A DNA stretch of 64,000 nt from Macrolepiota albuminosa (GCA_027475525.1 JAMWFC010000113.1:744001-808000), one strand, 5' to 3'. Positions 22,668 through 34,432 are shown, counted from the stretch's first letter. Numbers and translations are program-made. Notes: generated from the letters alone by a model not told the origin.

Positions 22668-24261
22668 ATGTTCACCGACGCGGAGCTTCGCGACCTTTTG
22701 CGTCTTCGCCGTGATACTACCGTCATTGATACCGGCATCCCGGCTGGTGTCCAAGTACTGGGCGGCAAGAAGAAGGTTACCGTTGCGCCCTTGGAGCGTC
22801 GTGCGTTTAGGGCAAAGATTGGCACGGTAAGCACTGGTTTGCCCATTAGTAGGTTCATGCCGTCGCTGATTTCTTTCTTAGTGTGACAAGTGTTGGTCTG
22901 AGAACGATCCTGAGGGCTGCTGGTTTCCTACCGCCTCTCTGCCTTGCTATTGGTGCGATGCGTTGAAACGAGGTTGCGCCTTCAACGGGATTCGTACTCG
23001 TAAACGTGGTAGGGACGCCATCATGCAAAGGAACTATGAACGCGCGGTGTTGGTTCGTAACGCCCGGAACTTTGTGTTGCAGCAACGTGATCTGGCCGCT
23101 ACTCACCAGCCCACACTGATCAGCGCAGCCAGCCTGGTGCTGCCAACTACCCAGGATGGTACCACCGTGGCGGCACCTTTCGCTTGCTCTCCTCGTCGTC
23201 CCATTCCTTCAAAACGTAAGCCTGTTGCTGCGTCTCCTGGCAAGAGTCCTGGTAAGCACCGCGAGCTAGCACCTGCTACGCCTGTGGTTTTGTCTTCGAC
23301 TGAGTCGTCTACGGATGAGGGGGGAGGGCACTGAGAGGGACGCCGAGGGAGAGGATGATGATGAAGCTGAGCCCGTTGTTGATGCCGATGCGCTGTTGGA
23401 GGTACGCGCTCTCCTGCTTCACCTTACTCCCCCTATTGCCGCTAACCCTCATCAGAGTGGCCCCAGTGGTAACCAGTACGTGTTTTTCTAAGTCCTTTTT
23501 CTTCGTGTGCTAACTTCTTGACTGATAGGTCCCCCACTCCTGTTCCTGTCGTAGTGGCTATCCCTGCTGCCGAAAATGTCGTTATGTCTGTTGCTGGCGC
23601 TACCCCCGCCCCAGAACCGGTTGCGGCTAGCGGCACTCCTGTTGCTCTTCCGATTACTCCGTCCCTTACTCCTCCCCACAGCTTTTCCTCTGTTCCTAGT
23701 AGTCACGAGACTTCTACAGCGCCGGAGTCTGAAGGAACCCTGGTGCTGGAAGGTGAGCGTCGTCGCCGCTGGAGGTACTTGCCTCCCTACGGCATCCATC
23801 TTTCTTCCGCTAGAGCTATGTCCCCCGGCGATGAGCGCCATGAGTGGACACCCCGTGCGCCTGTAACTGTCCGGGTACGTCCATCTTTGTTCGTGCTCTT
23901 TTCTCCCCTTTTCTAATCTCCCGGTAAGTTCGATCCCTTTTGGACGCCCCCTCCCGCCATGCGAGTTTCTGGTGACGCCTTCCCTTGGCTCAGGGACGAG
24001 TTCTCTTATCCCGTTACTCCCCTCCGTCCTTCTGCTGACCTTCGCCAGCAACTCCACCATATCGAGGATGCGACTGAAGCCGCTGGTCGCAAACTTGCCA
24101 ACCTGCGTCCTTGTGTTTCCACCTTAGCTCGCCGCAAGTGCCTCCTGCTCGAGCTCTATGACGATATTACAGCTGCGCTTGAGTGGCAAGCGAGTAACTT
24201 GATCCAGGATGGGGACTTGCTTCCTTTGGGCGATCCCACCCTTCCCGAGTATGATCCGTAG
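22668..24261 (+). CDS. Opposite-strand gene B2 of element B: six-cysteine cluster protein
   Basis: Five exons fit: 22668-22826, 22882-23401, 23456-23475, 23529-23874 and 23928-24261, with introns of 53-55 bp, all GT-AG; about 458 aa. Exon 2 opens with a cysteine cluster CX2CX8CX8CX2CX6C (CDKCWSENDPEGC ... CYWCDALKRGC) followed by a basic stretch, then Ser/Pro-rich and acidic segments. The last exon holds an Arg/Leu-rich, probably helical region. The only flaw is one extra base in a G-run near 23320 (exon 2 is 520 nt, one over a whole number of codons). As in gene 942-2822 of element A, the cluster starts right after an intron. A nucleic-acid-binding role is an inference from the cluster. Confidence 0.72.
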
Positions 24262-24784
24262 TTGCCGACCCGTAGCGCTTTAAACTTTTTATGGACTTTG
24301 TTGTTTGATACGTACTTTGTAGTGTGTGATACTAAAATAAACGCCCTCCCTTTGCTTCAAATCGTCAGTTTGTAAGTAATCAAAAGAAAAATAAGTAAAA
24401 GGGGAAACGCTCAGTAGATCATCACAGCGCAAAAACCCCTTTGCCGACGCGGTCCAATAGCCATTACCGCGCCAGCCTAAGTAGAAAATAGGAACTGTCT
24501 GGAAATAAATAAGCGGATCCATGTAAGAAGTAGCGCGTATAAAGAAATAGAAAACCAGTGATCGCTTATGCCCGTTTAGTGCGGTTGTGAGTAAGCGCTG
24601 TAAGAAGTAGCGCGTATAAAGAAATAGAAAACCAGTGATCGCTTATGCCCGTTTAGTGCGGTTGTGAGTAAGCGCTGAACATTGAATGTTGATTCCCTTT
24701 TTGGAGGGTCCCAGAATAAGTTAAACGCTTCTGATTGGCTAGCGCTCCTGTTAGGGTCCTGGCTCCTTGAGAAAAGTACTCCCC
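24262..24784. other. Spacer between opposite-strand genes B2 and B3
   Basis: AT-richer sequence downstream of B2, with one 77-bp duplication (24523-24676). It probably holds the B2 3' end and the B3 promoter. I see no gene. Confidence 0.5.
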
Positions 24785-24791
24785 TATAAAT
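24785..24791 (+). promoter_or_regulatory. TATA box of opposite-strand gene B3
   Basis: TATAAAT, 43 bp before the B3 start codon at 24828. Confidence 0.5.
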
Positions 24792-24827
24792 TACTTATGC
24801 ATCAACTCGATTCCATCAGTCTTTGCG

Positions 24828-25358
24828 ATGGCCACCCTGTCTGGTTGCGTGTGGACTCAGAGCTGTGATCGCGCCTATATCACCATGGACCCTCCCACCT
24901 TTCTGGACCGGGCCACCTCGTTTTTTCATCATTACCCTCCCGAGGGTATTCCTAAGTTGGCCGACGAAGTAGTGGAGTTGAGTCGTCGCTGTCAGCTTCT
25001 GCAGGCTGCTTGTGAAATTTGGGGAGACGCATCCCCGTTAACGCGTTTTAGTATGGAGGCCACTTGGAGTCAAGCTTTCCATGTGCGTGTCTTGCTATTC
25101 TTGGCGCACTACAGTGCCCTTCTGACAGTCGCCCAAATCCAGAAAATCGCCATCAAAGACACGGCGGATCATCTTCAACTTTTGATGGAGGAAAGCTATT
25201 ACCTGGTTAGTGACTGAGCCATCACCTCTCCTTCTTCCATGTCTAACGGCCCTTTTCTCCTAGTCCCCTCGCAAGTATACCGGCGCTCGTCTTTTTTGTG
25301 GTCCCCTCGAGGGGCCGACGGTTGTTAGCAAGCGTATTTCTTGGTTCAGCCCTTCTTG
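24828..25358 (+). CDS. Opposite-strand gene B3 of element B (unknown, about 157 aa)
   Basis: Exon 1 is 24828-25205 (126 codons) and ends at a GTTAGT donor; a 58-bp intron ends with TAG at 25263; exon 2 runs to a stop near 25358. The protein is mainly helical by composition (FLDRATSFFHHYPPEG, FHVRVLLFLAHYSALL). I do not recognise it. An inner Met at 24885 is an alternative start. Exon 2 could instead splice into B4, which would make B3 and B4 one gene. Confidence 0.5.
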
Positions 25359-25567
25359 ACCTGTTGTGTGTTGTTTCTCCCTCCCCCCCCATGTTGTTTG
25401 TGTGAGGCGATCCCATCTTCTTCGCAGCGCCACCGGCCTAACATATTCCCAGCTTTTTGCTTCTCCTGCCCTAGATATATGAAATATATCGTTGTTGTCA
25501 CGTCCTCGTGATGGTGCTGCATAAGTTCTGTTTCCTAAGTCCCTTCGACCCTGCATAATGTCGCTAG

Positions 25568-25574
25568 GTATATA
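25568..25574 (+). promoter_or_regulatory. Possible TATA box of opposite-strand gene B4
   Basis: An AT-rich TATATA stretch about 40-46 bp before the ATG at 25614, the same spacing as at B3. Weak on its own. Confidence 0.35.
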
Positions 25575-25613
25575 TCTGAGATTTCCGGGCCTAGCGTTGT
25601 TAAGTTCTTCAAA

Positions 25614-26478
25614 ATGCCTACTCCCTTTTTCCTTCTCAAAGACATCACCTCTGTTCCTCGTCCCAAGGTTTTAGATCGCCTCGAGATGTTCTTTGCTTGA
25701 CTGCCCCCAGGCGGTATTTGACACCAGAACGGGAACATCCTCACCCTGATTCATCATTACAGGTTACTTCTGGCTATGACCCAGGAGTGGCTCGTAGAGT
25801 CCGAACGTCACCCCAACACGGTAAGTTTCTACAGGCAGCGTGATTCAGTACCTTCTTACGCGTCCCTTCAGCCTCCTATTTTGGGTAGCCAAAAGTGCTT
25901 GGAGTTCCTACTCCTCGAAATGGATAATATTGTTAGTCCCTCCCCTTTTCCTTTCATACCTTCAGGGTTGCTGACCCCTTGCTTCAGACTTTGAAGTGGT
26001 TGCCCTTGCCGGATCTGATTGACGACGACGTTTGTGCCGCCACGCTCGAGCGTGTCATCATTCCCTTCACTCCTCTAGCTCCTCGCTTTGGAGCTGGAGC
26101 GCCTCCTGCCCCCATAAATGAGTCTCCACCCGGCTCCTCCACCTTACTCCTCTAGCTCCTCGCTTTGGAGCTGGAGCGCCTCCTGCCCCCATAAATGAGT
26201 CTCCACCCGGCTCCTCCACCTTTTGCTTTGGAGCTGGAGCGCCGCCTGCTCCCATAAATGAGTCTCCCACCGGCTCCTCCACCATTTGCGCTGGAGCGCC
26301 ACCTGCTCCCGTAAATGAATCTCCTCCCGGCTTCTCCACTTTTCCTCCGGGGACCTTTCCCTTTACTCCGTCGCCTATTCTCCCCCCTGCACCGCCTCCT
26401 TTTCCTGCGCAACTCCGCCGCAGACAGCATCCTAGGCATTCTGAGGGATTTGTTAGGGGTCCTCACCGTAGAACTTAA
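25614..26478 (+). CDS. Opposite-strand gene B4 of element B with proline-rich repeats
   Basis: Starts MPTPFFLLKDIT. Several short exons are suggested by GT-AG pairs (donors near 25820 and 25935, acceptors near 25872 and 25966); I cannot fix every border. The C-terminal part carries imperfect tandem repeats of about 19 residues (GAGAPPAPINESPPGSST and variants) and ends HRRT-stop at 26478. One of the repeats is a 77-bp duplication (26069); the other copies are diverged and real. Function unknown. It may be the 3' part of B3. Confidence 0.45.
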
Positions 26479-26682
26479 AGTAGCCAATAGTTCATTTATC
26501 GCCAGTTTCATAGGCCTGTATAGTATGAAATTATATGCATTGTTGTTCCTTTCATAAGTGAGGTGCAAGGCGCTAAGGTCTAGCGCCCTTCCCCTTCGTG
26601 TCCTATTACTGATCGTTTGTTGTTCCTTTCATAAGTGAGGTGCAAGGCGCTAAGGTCTAGCGCCCTTCCCCTTCGTGTCCTA

Positions 26683-29600
26683 TTACTGATCGTTTTCTTC
26701 TTCTTGTGCGACTTCGTCATCGTCCACAAGCTCGGTCTCCTCTAGCTCTCGAAGTTTAGCAGTGTCAATGTCCAGCGCCAATAAAGGTAATGAAATGTGT
26801 TCACGTGCTAAGTAGGGAATGAGTCGGAATGCCGCTACTGGTCAATGCAAAACTGAGCCGAAGGTAATGAAATGTGTTCACGTGCTAAGTAGGGAATGAG
26901 TCGGAATGCCGCTACTGGTCAATGCAAAACTGAGCCGTCCAACTTGCAGAGTACGTATGCACCTCCCCTATTGCGGGAAACCACTATTAGGGGTCCCAGA
27001 TACTGAGGCTGCATCTTTTTGTTATGGGTAACCTCGATCTTGGAGTTGCGCATTAGTACTAGGGCGCCCATTGTAAAGTTGTAGTCTCGAATCGTGGCGC
27101 TATGCTCGGTTTCAAACCGTAGCGCAGCTTGTCGTCTAGCCTGAAATACTACCTCGTGTAAGCGCTCGAGATCCTCCATGCGTCGTTGTAAGTCTATAGC
27201 GCGTCTAGCGATCATGTTGGTAGAGGATAGTATTGAGTTCGGTGGGGGTTGTAGGTACGTCGCTTCCACCACGTCCGCAGGTAGCAAGGGGTGGGTGCCA
27301 GTCGCCGCATAGTAGGGAGAGCAGCCCATCCTCTTTCGTACGGTAACCCGCTCTGACCAGAAGACCAAATAAGTCGCCTCACTCCAGCGACTTTCGTCAC
27401 CATCGACCGCCTTGAATAGCACTTGTTGAACATCGAAATAAGGCCTTTCTACAATTCCATTGGCGCGTTTATTGTATCCTGAGACTCGGATGTGTTGTAT
27501 GTTGTATTTCTTGGCAAGATAAGTGAGCGCCTTGACTATTGGTGCTCCGTTGTCTGTGACAATCTCGTGAAGGGCTCCCCATCGGCAGATAACGTCCTCA
27601 AAGAGCCACTTAGCTATAGCGTCTGTATTTTCTCACTGGAGCATACAAAACTCCGGCCAATGTACCAAGGAACACCTTCCTTGAATGATATACTTGTAGC
27701 GCCCTGACTTGGGCATGTGCATGGTGTCGATATATATTTTTCCGAATAACGGCGCTGGAGTCGCTACTGTTGGGGGAATCAGAACCTGACGTGTCTGCTG
27801 GATTTGACAGAGATGACAAGTGCGAATATACCATGCAATATCGGCGCTAACTTGATCAGAACCTGACGTGTCTGCTGGATTTGACAGAGATGACAAGTGC
27901 GAATATACCATGCAATATCGGCGCTAACTTGCGGCCACCAAAAACGCTCCAAAAGGTTCGCCCTTGTCGCGTAGAGTTCTTGGTGTCCCAAGTCATCATG
28001 CATAGCACGTAGAATTCTCACTCGATTATCCGGTTTAATTACTAGTTTATGGGCGCCATCTCTATTTCATCGCCAAAGTCGGTCTTCCACTATAAAGAAA
28101 GTTGTCACATATCGAATAAAGGTGGCGTATTCCATATCCGTAAGGTCTGATGGTCGTCGCAAATCCTGTAGCCACTTCCTAACCTGGTCCACTCGCTGAT
28201 CTTCTGACTTAGCTTTGGCACTTCGAGGTACCGCCAAATATGGCAGGTTCTGACTGTCTTCTCGCAAGGGTCTTGGTTCCTCGACTATCTTTAGATCGTT
28301 AGACGGCTTAGCGACGTTATAGATACTGGCCGTGTAAAAAGTCAATGATGCTTGATATGGCCGGGGCTAGTACAGAACAATAGGGTGAAGCCAAGTTAAA
28401 ACTGGTTGGTCTTCGCAAAGCACCGGAATAGGCAACTGAATGATATGCATGAAACCATGCAATCAATCAATCCAGTTGTCAAATACATCGTTGTTGCTAT
28501 CGTCTAGCGCTTCATCTTCCGGTTGTCTGGGTCGCCTAGATAATCCGTCCGGCCCGTGGAATGCACTTCTGACGTGTACTAACTCGAAGTGAAACATTAA
28601 TATCGCTACTACCCAGCGGTTCATACTGGCCAAAGGTTGAATATCAGGGTTCTGAAGCATTCCTTTGATGTATCGTGCATCGACCTCGACAATCAGATTC
28701 CGTACCCCAATGAGGTACATGTGCAGCGCCTGAAACGATCGAAACAAGCCATATAATCGACCTCGACAATCAGATTCCGTACCCCAATGAGGTACATGTG
28801 CAGCGCCTGAAACGATCGAAACAAGCCATATAACTCTAGCTTGGGCTGACTGTAGCGCGATTCTCAGTCGTTAAGGGTAATCAATCCAAAGCGATTGTAG
28901 CGCCTGATTTTCCAGTTCGTGCCATCACACTGGCATAAAAAGAAGCCAATGGCAATATAGGAAGTATCAACGGCAAGTATAACGGGATTGGCAGTAGTAT
29001 AGTCGATGGGCACCAATGGTTTCGCTTCCTGTAGCGCCTTTACTAAGTCCTTCTGGGCATTGATTTGATCAGGTCCGAATTTGAAGGGGACCCCTGAACA
29101 GGTGAGGCAATTAAGGGCGTTTGCGCAATGTGAAAAATGGTGTATGAACATGTGCAGCACCCCTACAGTGCCCAAGAATGCGCAGACTTCCAAGAGGTTA
29201 TGACAGACCCCCCATTTCTCCAGCAGCACTAATCAGCTCTCCTCTGGAATCCTGCCTTCTGGTGTGCAAACGTGCCCCAAAATTTTAAATTGCGGCGCAC
29301 AAAGGACGAGCTTGTGCCCTGAAAACGTACTGCCACAATACTTCATGCGCTGAAGTACTCGGTTAACCAGTTGAAAGAAGTCCCATAGCGCCATATGGAT
29401 ATTAGGATTTTCTGGGTGAACTTTGGGCTTGCCATCTACCAATCGCCAATCCTTCGGGCCTTTAATTCCTACGTCGTCTATGAAGCTGAGCACATGGTGG
29501 GGTATTTCGGGCTGTAGGATGAACGTAATATCGTCGTGAAATATTGGTACCGAGTTTGTCCATCCCATAGGAAGTGTGAATAGTCGTAGCGCCCCGAATG

Positions 29601-31231
29601 GTGTTTGAAACGTCGTCAAATCGCAAGAGGCAGGATGGATTAAGCGCTCATCATAGCCAACGTACAAATCCAGGGTAGCGCCACATATTCGTCCCGCAAA
29701 AGATTCAGCAACGTGATCGGGAAATGGCGGTACCCCTGAATGACGAATGGTGACTTTGTTTAGCGGTTCTAAGCTGTGAACTATACGTAGCTTCCCGTTT
29801 TTCTTCAGTATGCAGAACCATCTCAAGCGGTAGGCCAAATTAGAAGGCTCGTATACACCTGCTGCTATCTTAGAGCGAATAATTTGGCAGACTTCGGCTT
29901 CGATGCCCGGGGGTATGGGTCGGTTATGCTCAGTCCAGGGGCTATCTTAGAGCGAATAATTTGGCAGACTTCGGCTTCGATGCCCGGGGGTATGGGTCGG
30001 TTATGCTCAGTCCAGGGTACGTGCGGTATTGTCAGTATAACCACTGGTGGAAAGAAGTCAGTTCTAAGTTTACCGCGCTCTGAGTCCTCCCATGCGAAAG
30101 CCTCATTCTGCTTTTGCATGACGTTGACTAATACGTCCATTTCCTCCGTCGAGAGAAAGCCAGTATCGTGGGCGCTAAGAAATAGCGCCTTTTGTTCTTC
30201 TGTAAATCGTCCTGTTGGTTCAAAGGGTGGTGGATTTGGGTCGAGTTTTGGCAGGGTAGCCAACGGGTTGCCTATTATTTTTCTTTCAATGCGGAATTCC
30301 TCGGGTACGGCGCTCGCTACCGGTTTTGTTTTAAGCGCTACGGGTTTATATTTCTTCTTGACTTGAACCCCTTTGCGCTTAGGGGTACTATTGTTAGCAA
30401 ACGTATTATAAATAGAGTCATGGTTTCTAGCGAAACCTGATATCAAAGATTCTTTAGAGTCGGGAGTAGAAACGAAATAAGTGTCTGTTGAAAGGTTTTC
30501 AGTAATATCTGACGCAGTGAGGTATAAGTAGGATAACGCTTTGCTAGTAAGCGACGAGGAAGAATTCAAGATTTCATGGGCTAAAGGGGTATGTGATATA
30601 AAGTTTACTTGCCCAGTCCGATGGTTATAGTCCAAGATAAGCGCTTCATCTCCATGATCCTCATCACTCATCTCCTCAATGGCGCCGGAAAACACTCGCA
30701 AGGGTTGTCGCTAATGTAAGGTCGCTTTCTTGGTCCCAGCTTCTGGAATTTCCCCCGAGGGAACGTTGGTACCGTTCTCCTGATGCCCGAGTTAGGGTCG
30801 CTAATAGTTAGCGTCGTTTCGTCTTCAGACGTTGTCTTGACTACTGATCGGGCTAAGACGTCGAAGGGCCTCCCTAATAATAAGTTGTACGCAGGCGATC
30901 TAAGAATGTGTATTTGAAGGTAAAACGTAAGATCGCCAACAGCGCATGGCACGTTACGAGCCATTCCCAAGGATCGATCAATAGTGCTGTTAGCGCTTTG
31001 CATATTAAGAATGATGGTCGGGTCGTAAATGATGCCAAGCTCGTTAGCGACGTCGGCAGCCATTGAAATAATCTGTGATCCGCTGTTCACGATAGACTCT
31101 ATCTCACTTTTTCCATCAACTGTCAACATAATCGAGCAAATTGCATGAGAGTCTTGGGCTACAGTGAGGACGGCAGGATTGTCACTAGATCTTAGCGACT
31201 TAAGGTAGGTTTTGACTAGGTCAATGGACAT
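26683..31231 (-). CDS. pol: Pol polyprotein of element B (PR-RT-RH-IN)
   Basis: Starts at an ATG overlapping the gag stop in the +1 frame. The protease reads NSGSQ (about 31070) where DSGSQ is expected, so the catalytic Asp is Asn. RT has GATLDLYVGYDE and the active site FIDD near 29480. RNase H (VILAVDTSYIAIGFFLCQ) is near 28980. The integrase has an HHCC zinc region (HDDLGH ... CHLCQ, about 28000-27850), then VTDNGAP and IVERPY for the second and third catalytic residues. Pol ends in an acidic tail at 26683. Breaks come from 77-bp duplications (26784, 27778, 28679, 29864) plus a probable true frameshift near 30690, where frames change without a duplication. Probably inactive. Confidence 0.85.
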
Positions 31232-33233
31232 AGCTTCGTGCTACCGTCTCTGTTATGTACGCGAATCCAGGTAGTGCGTCGTCGCATTTGTCCACCGCTA
31301 TTACATTGTTAGCTACATTTTGTCGAGGAGTAACCGCTGTACGCATCTGATTCCTGACGTCTGGCGCCACACTGCATAGCTCCCCTACCAACATCGTGAC
31401 TTGACTTTTCATAATACGATCGAATACTTGCTTGGATTTTTCTATGTCGTAGATTGGTGCCATTGGTTGGTAGCCTCCTGCTGGCTTGTCTGGCGCCCCA
31501 AAGTTTTGATTGACAGGCGGAGCGTAGTTACCGGTGAGTCCTGAATACGGGTGTAGTGGCAGTTCCGTGCTAGCTGATGCTTTGGCCGTATCAAGTGTGT
31601 CGTCGTTGATGCTGGGATTCAAGGGCTTTGCTGGTGCTGGATCTGACGTAGCACCTGAGGGTCTATAGTCTTTTAATGGTTGCTTGCTCTTTTTAATCTC
31701 GACACCGTCAAAAACCTGATTCTTTAGCAACTTTAGCTCCCTTTCCAATGTCTCGATCCTCTCCTCTCGTGACAACGTCGGTCGCTCGCTAACAGCGTTA
31801 AGCTGGAGTACTTCATGGATTAGCGCCTGTTGTGGAGTTGTCTCTGCCTCCATCACGGCCATACTGTTAAGGTTGCCCGTTGCTAAGTTCCCAGGGTTAC
31901 GTCGGTGCCATTCATCAATTCGTCCCTGGAAAGTTCGATGCTCGGGATATAGAGGGATGTTAGCGCCAGAGGGTAGGACTATTTTACCGTCGGTGCCTCG
32001 GCGCGCTCTCCCTTGGCGTAGATATTGTTTGAGGATAGCGCAGCGACCGTGAGTCATCGTATGCCCTGCCTCACCACAGAAGTGACAAGGGCCAGATTGC
32101 ATATTACCTCGTGGCGCATTAAGGCTAGTCGAGATTAACGTTTCCAATTTGCTCATAACGTTTGCGACGGCCATGTTGACTGCGTTTTCTAGATCCTCCT
32201 TCTTGACAAAGCCTCCCTGGTTGTTAGTCGCGCTAGGTGCTGGCGCCACCACGGGCGGCGCCTTTCCTCCGTTATCAGTACTAGAAGGTCGCTGGAAGGG
32301 GATGCCCGTATCCGTTCCTTTCAGTATCCATTTACCTGCTTCAAAGACGTCTTCTATATCGTAGGGTTCCTCGGGATGGTGGTCGGACTTAAGAATTTCT
32401 AAGCGACGTGCTATTTGAGTCCATAACGATGTCGGAATCCCTTGTTGGAACAGGCGCCGTTCCTCGTTCCTGTAGAGTTTGCCGTTCTGTACTAGCCATT
32501 GTGCAATTCGCTGGAAATCTCGATAATAAGTAGATAGCGTGCCTAACGTATAAATGCCCGTTGCAAAGGTATCCTGTACCAGTTTCTGGATTTCAAGGAC
32601 TGTATAGCGCATGGATTCTTCAGCGCCAGGGTACAGTTTAATGATCGCCTTTTTCCATTCCTCGTAGGTAAATGGTCTTGGCACCGCCTCATGTGTTAAT
32701 CCTTGAAACTCGTCCAGTCCTGTCCAAGATTCCGCGGTATCATATGAAATGTATCTGGCGGCATATTCTTTCATTTGCGTGTTGTCAGTGACTCGGCAGT
32801 TGCGTAATAAATATTCCAATTCTCGGAAATACTGTGTTAGCTCACGAGGTTTCGTCTCGTCCCATTTTGGCGACGAGAAGTGGTTTCTTGGCGGCATACG
32901 TGGTGTGTTTGCCTGCTCCATACTAGCTGGCGTCGACGTCATGGTGGGAATAGTAGTGTTAGTGGTAGTTTTGCTTGGCGTGGTCGTAGTCGGTACTGGC
33001 TCGGGTAATTCGGAGTCGCTAGGTTCTGGCGATAATGACCTAGACAGCTCTTCCAAAGGAGTAAGCGGTGTATGGTTTTCACCTGCTAAATATTCGAATG
33101 GTTGGGAAAACGGAAAGAAGCTTTCAGCCAAGCTATCTGGAGCGGCTTCAAGTTCCTGATCTAAAGTCTGCCTTGGTAGCGTGCCTGGTAAGTGTGGTGA
33201 CTCAGTCAATGTTTGTTCAAACGCGCTCTCCAA
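31221..33233 (-). CDS. gag: Gag of element B (670 aa, intact)
   Basis: A single open frame with no duplications. It has an acidic/Ser-rich N-terminus, a capsid-like helical region (WDETKPRELTQYFRELEYLL and onward), and a zinc knuckle CHFCGEAGHTMTHGRC near 32060 (CX2CX4HX6C). A Leu/Glu heptad stretch near 31740 may be a coiled coil. It starts 80 bp inside the 5' LTR. The last 11 nt overlap the pol start codon. Confidence 0.88.
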   Translation of the reverse strand: MESAFEQTLTESPHLPGTLPRQTLDQELEAAPDSLAESFFPFSQPFEYLAGENHTPLTPLEELSRSLSPEPSDSELPEPVPTTTTPSKTTTNTTIPTMTSTPASMEQANTPRMPPRNHFSSPKWDETKPRELTQYFRELEYLLRNCRVTDNTQMKEYAARYISYDTAESWTGLDEFQGLTHEAVPRPFTYEEWKKAIIKLYPGAEESMRYTVLEIQKLVQDTFATGIYTLGTLSTYYRDFQRIAQWLVQNGKLYRNEERRLFQQGIPTSLWTQIARRLEILKSDHHPEEPYDIEDVFEAGKWILKGTDTGIPFQRPSSTDNGGKAPPVVAPAPSATNNQGGFVKKEDLENAVNMAVANVMSKLETLISTSLNAPRGNMQSGPCHFCGEAGHTMTHGRCAILKQYLRQGRARRGTDGKIVLPSGANIPLYPEHRTFQGRIDEWHRRNPGNLATGNLNSMAVMEAETTPQQALIHEVLQLNAVSERPTLSREERIETLERELKLLKNQVFDGVEIKKSKQPLKDYRPSGATSDPAPAKPLNPSINDDTLDTAKASASTELPLHPYSGLTGNYAPPVNQNFGAPDKPAGGYQPMAPIYDIEKSKQVFDRIMKSQVTMLVGELCSVAPDVRNQMRTAVTPRQNVANNVIAVDKCDDALPGFAYITETVARSYVH

Positions 33234-33292
33234 TAGGAGGCGGCGCTGTCGCTGGGCTCGAGTTTCCGGCGGAATTCTGCCTTAATAGAACC

Positions 33293-33309
33293 CCTCGCAG
33301 TGGGCTCCA
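33293..33309 (-). promoter_or_regulatory. Candidate tRNA primer binding site of element B
   Basis: A few bases after the 5' LTR the sense strand reads TGGAGCCCACTGCGAGG. It begins with TGG, as expected for pairing with a tRNA CCA end. I cannot name the tRNA. Unlike element A, I find no matching sequence inside the LTR. Confidence 0.45.
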
Positions 33310-33312
33310 AAA

Positions 33313-34432
33313 TGATGATGCCAACTGTGGTTGGGTGCGCTGGACGTATACACAGTACAACGCCGTCTCCAGCGCCTGGCGTACGGGTTTGTGAGGAGTC
33401 CCAGCAGGGTCCCGGTGTGCTCGAGCAGAGGTGATGGGGTGATGCGCTAGTCGATAGCGCCTCGGGTGCTACCTAGCAAGTGGTAAGCGTCGTAGTTTAG
33501 GAGAAGTTCTAGAGAAATAAACGAATAGCGCAGCGTAGCGTGCCCGTAGGTGGCACCGTAAACAACGAAGACGAGATAGACAAAGCTAGCGCCAAACTTG
33601 GTGACAAAGTCAGGCAACGCTAGTGCGATTTGAACGCTAAGTGTAACTGGGTGCTCAAGAGGTTACGATTCGTTGTTATATACATGGCAAGTAGCTAGTT
33701 TTTATACTATGCGCTACATTATTTCCAAAATAAGTCCATTGATGGCGCTACCAATTAGCGCCTCTCTTCGTGACTGTAGCTAACGGCCACCTGTCAACGG
33801 CGACCTGCAGCACATGGGTGACAGCGACCAACGGCGACTCTAAAACTACTTAGAAGTGGTACGAGTTTGCTCACTTTTTGATGTAATTTAATTGGCCATG
33901 CCATCCCGGGGTATGATCGGGGAATCCTCGACAGACGCCGTGAGCGCTAATTCCGGCGCTAAACATTGTACCATCTTTTGATAGATTTAAATGTCAGGTC
34001 TGCGTGTATCCTGTCTCGTCGTCATTGATTCCTTTAGACTTCTGATTGAGGTGCCTCGGTGATTGACAGCGCCAGTTGCTAACTCCTTTCAGTACTGATC
34101 GGGGTTTGGTCAGAGTCACCTCCCGCCATTGTGCTAGCGCTATGAGTTCTGGGCCTTCTTGGTCTTCAAAGTAACTGAGTGGAGGGCGCTGAGGGGCTGA
34201 TACTGGTGATTGAGATGAATGGATAAGTCTTGCCATAGAGCGCCCAAGTAACTGAGTGGAGGGCGCTGAGGGGCTGATACTGGTGATTGAGATGAATGGA
34301 TAAGTCTTGCCATAAAGCGCCCGCGCTAGGGCTGCTCTGTACCCAATGCTGGTCGCTAGAGTCTCTAGTGTGTCAAGTGTTGGTCGGCCTATAATGTCCC
34401 TTGATGCGCTCAGTCCGAGTAGAAGCCTATCA
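33313..34432 (-). repeat. 5' LTR of element B
   Basis: Raw length 1120 bp, 1043 bp after removing the 77-bp duplication at 34170, identical in length to the corrected 3' LTR. It has a TATAAAAA on the sense strand at 33699-33706, a likely promoter. Its outer end abuts the interior of an LTR-A. Confidence 0.92.
33699..33706 (-). promoter_or_regulatory. TATA box of LTR-B
   Basis: Sense-strand TATAAAAA in the middle of the LTR, conserved in the 3' LTR near 20717 and, with changes, in the solo LTR at 42279. Confidence 0.5.

Larger units (their letters stand above)
20326..34432 (-). mobile_element. Gypsy element B (LTR retrotransposon with four opposite-strand genes)
   Basis: A second Gypsy element, unrelated at sequence level to A. 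Sense order: 5' LTR (33313-34432), candidate tRNA-type primer site, gag, pol (PR-RT-RH-IN, no chromodomain seen), a 5-kb block of spliced genes on the opposite strand, polypurine tract, 3' LTR (20326-21522). After removing 77-bp duplications both LTRs are 1043 bp but differ by substitutions, so it is not recent. Its left neighbour is a DIRS element and its right neighbour is the middle of an LTR-A, with no convincing target duplication. Confidence 0.92.

Noticed and set aside
26067..26339. Minus-strand Gly/Asp repeat protein
   Set aside because: It is the reverse reading of the proline-rich repeats of opposite-strand gene B4 and has no flanking support.
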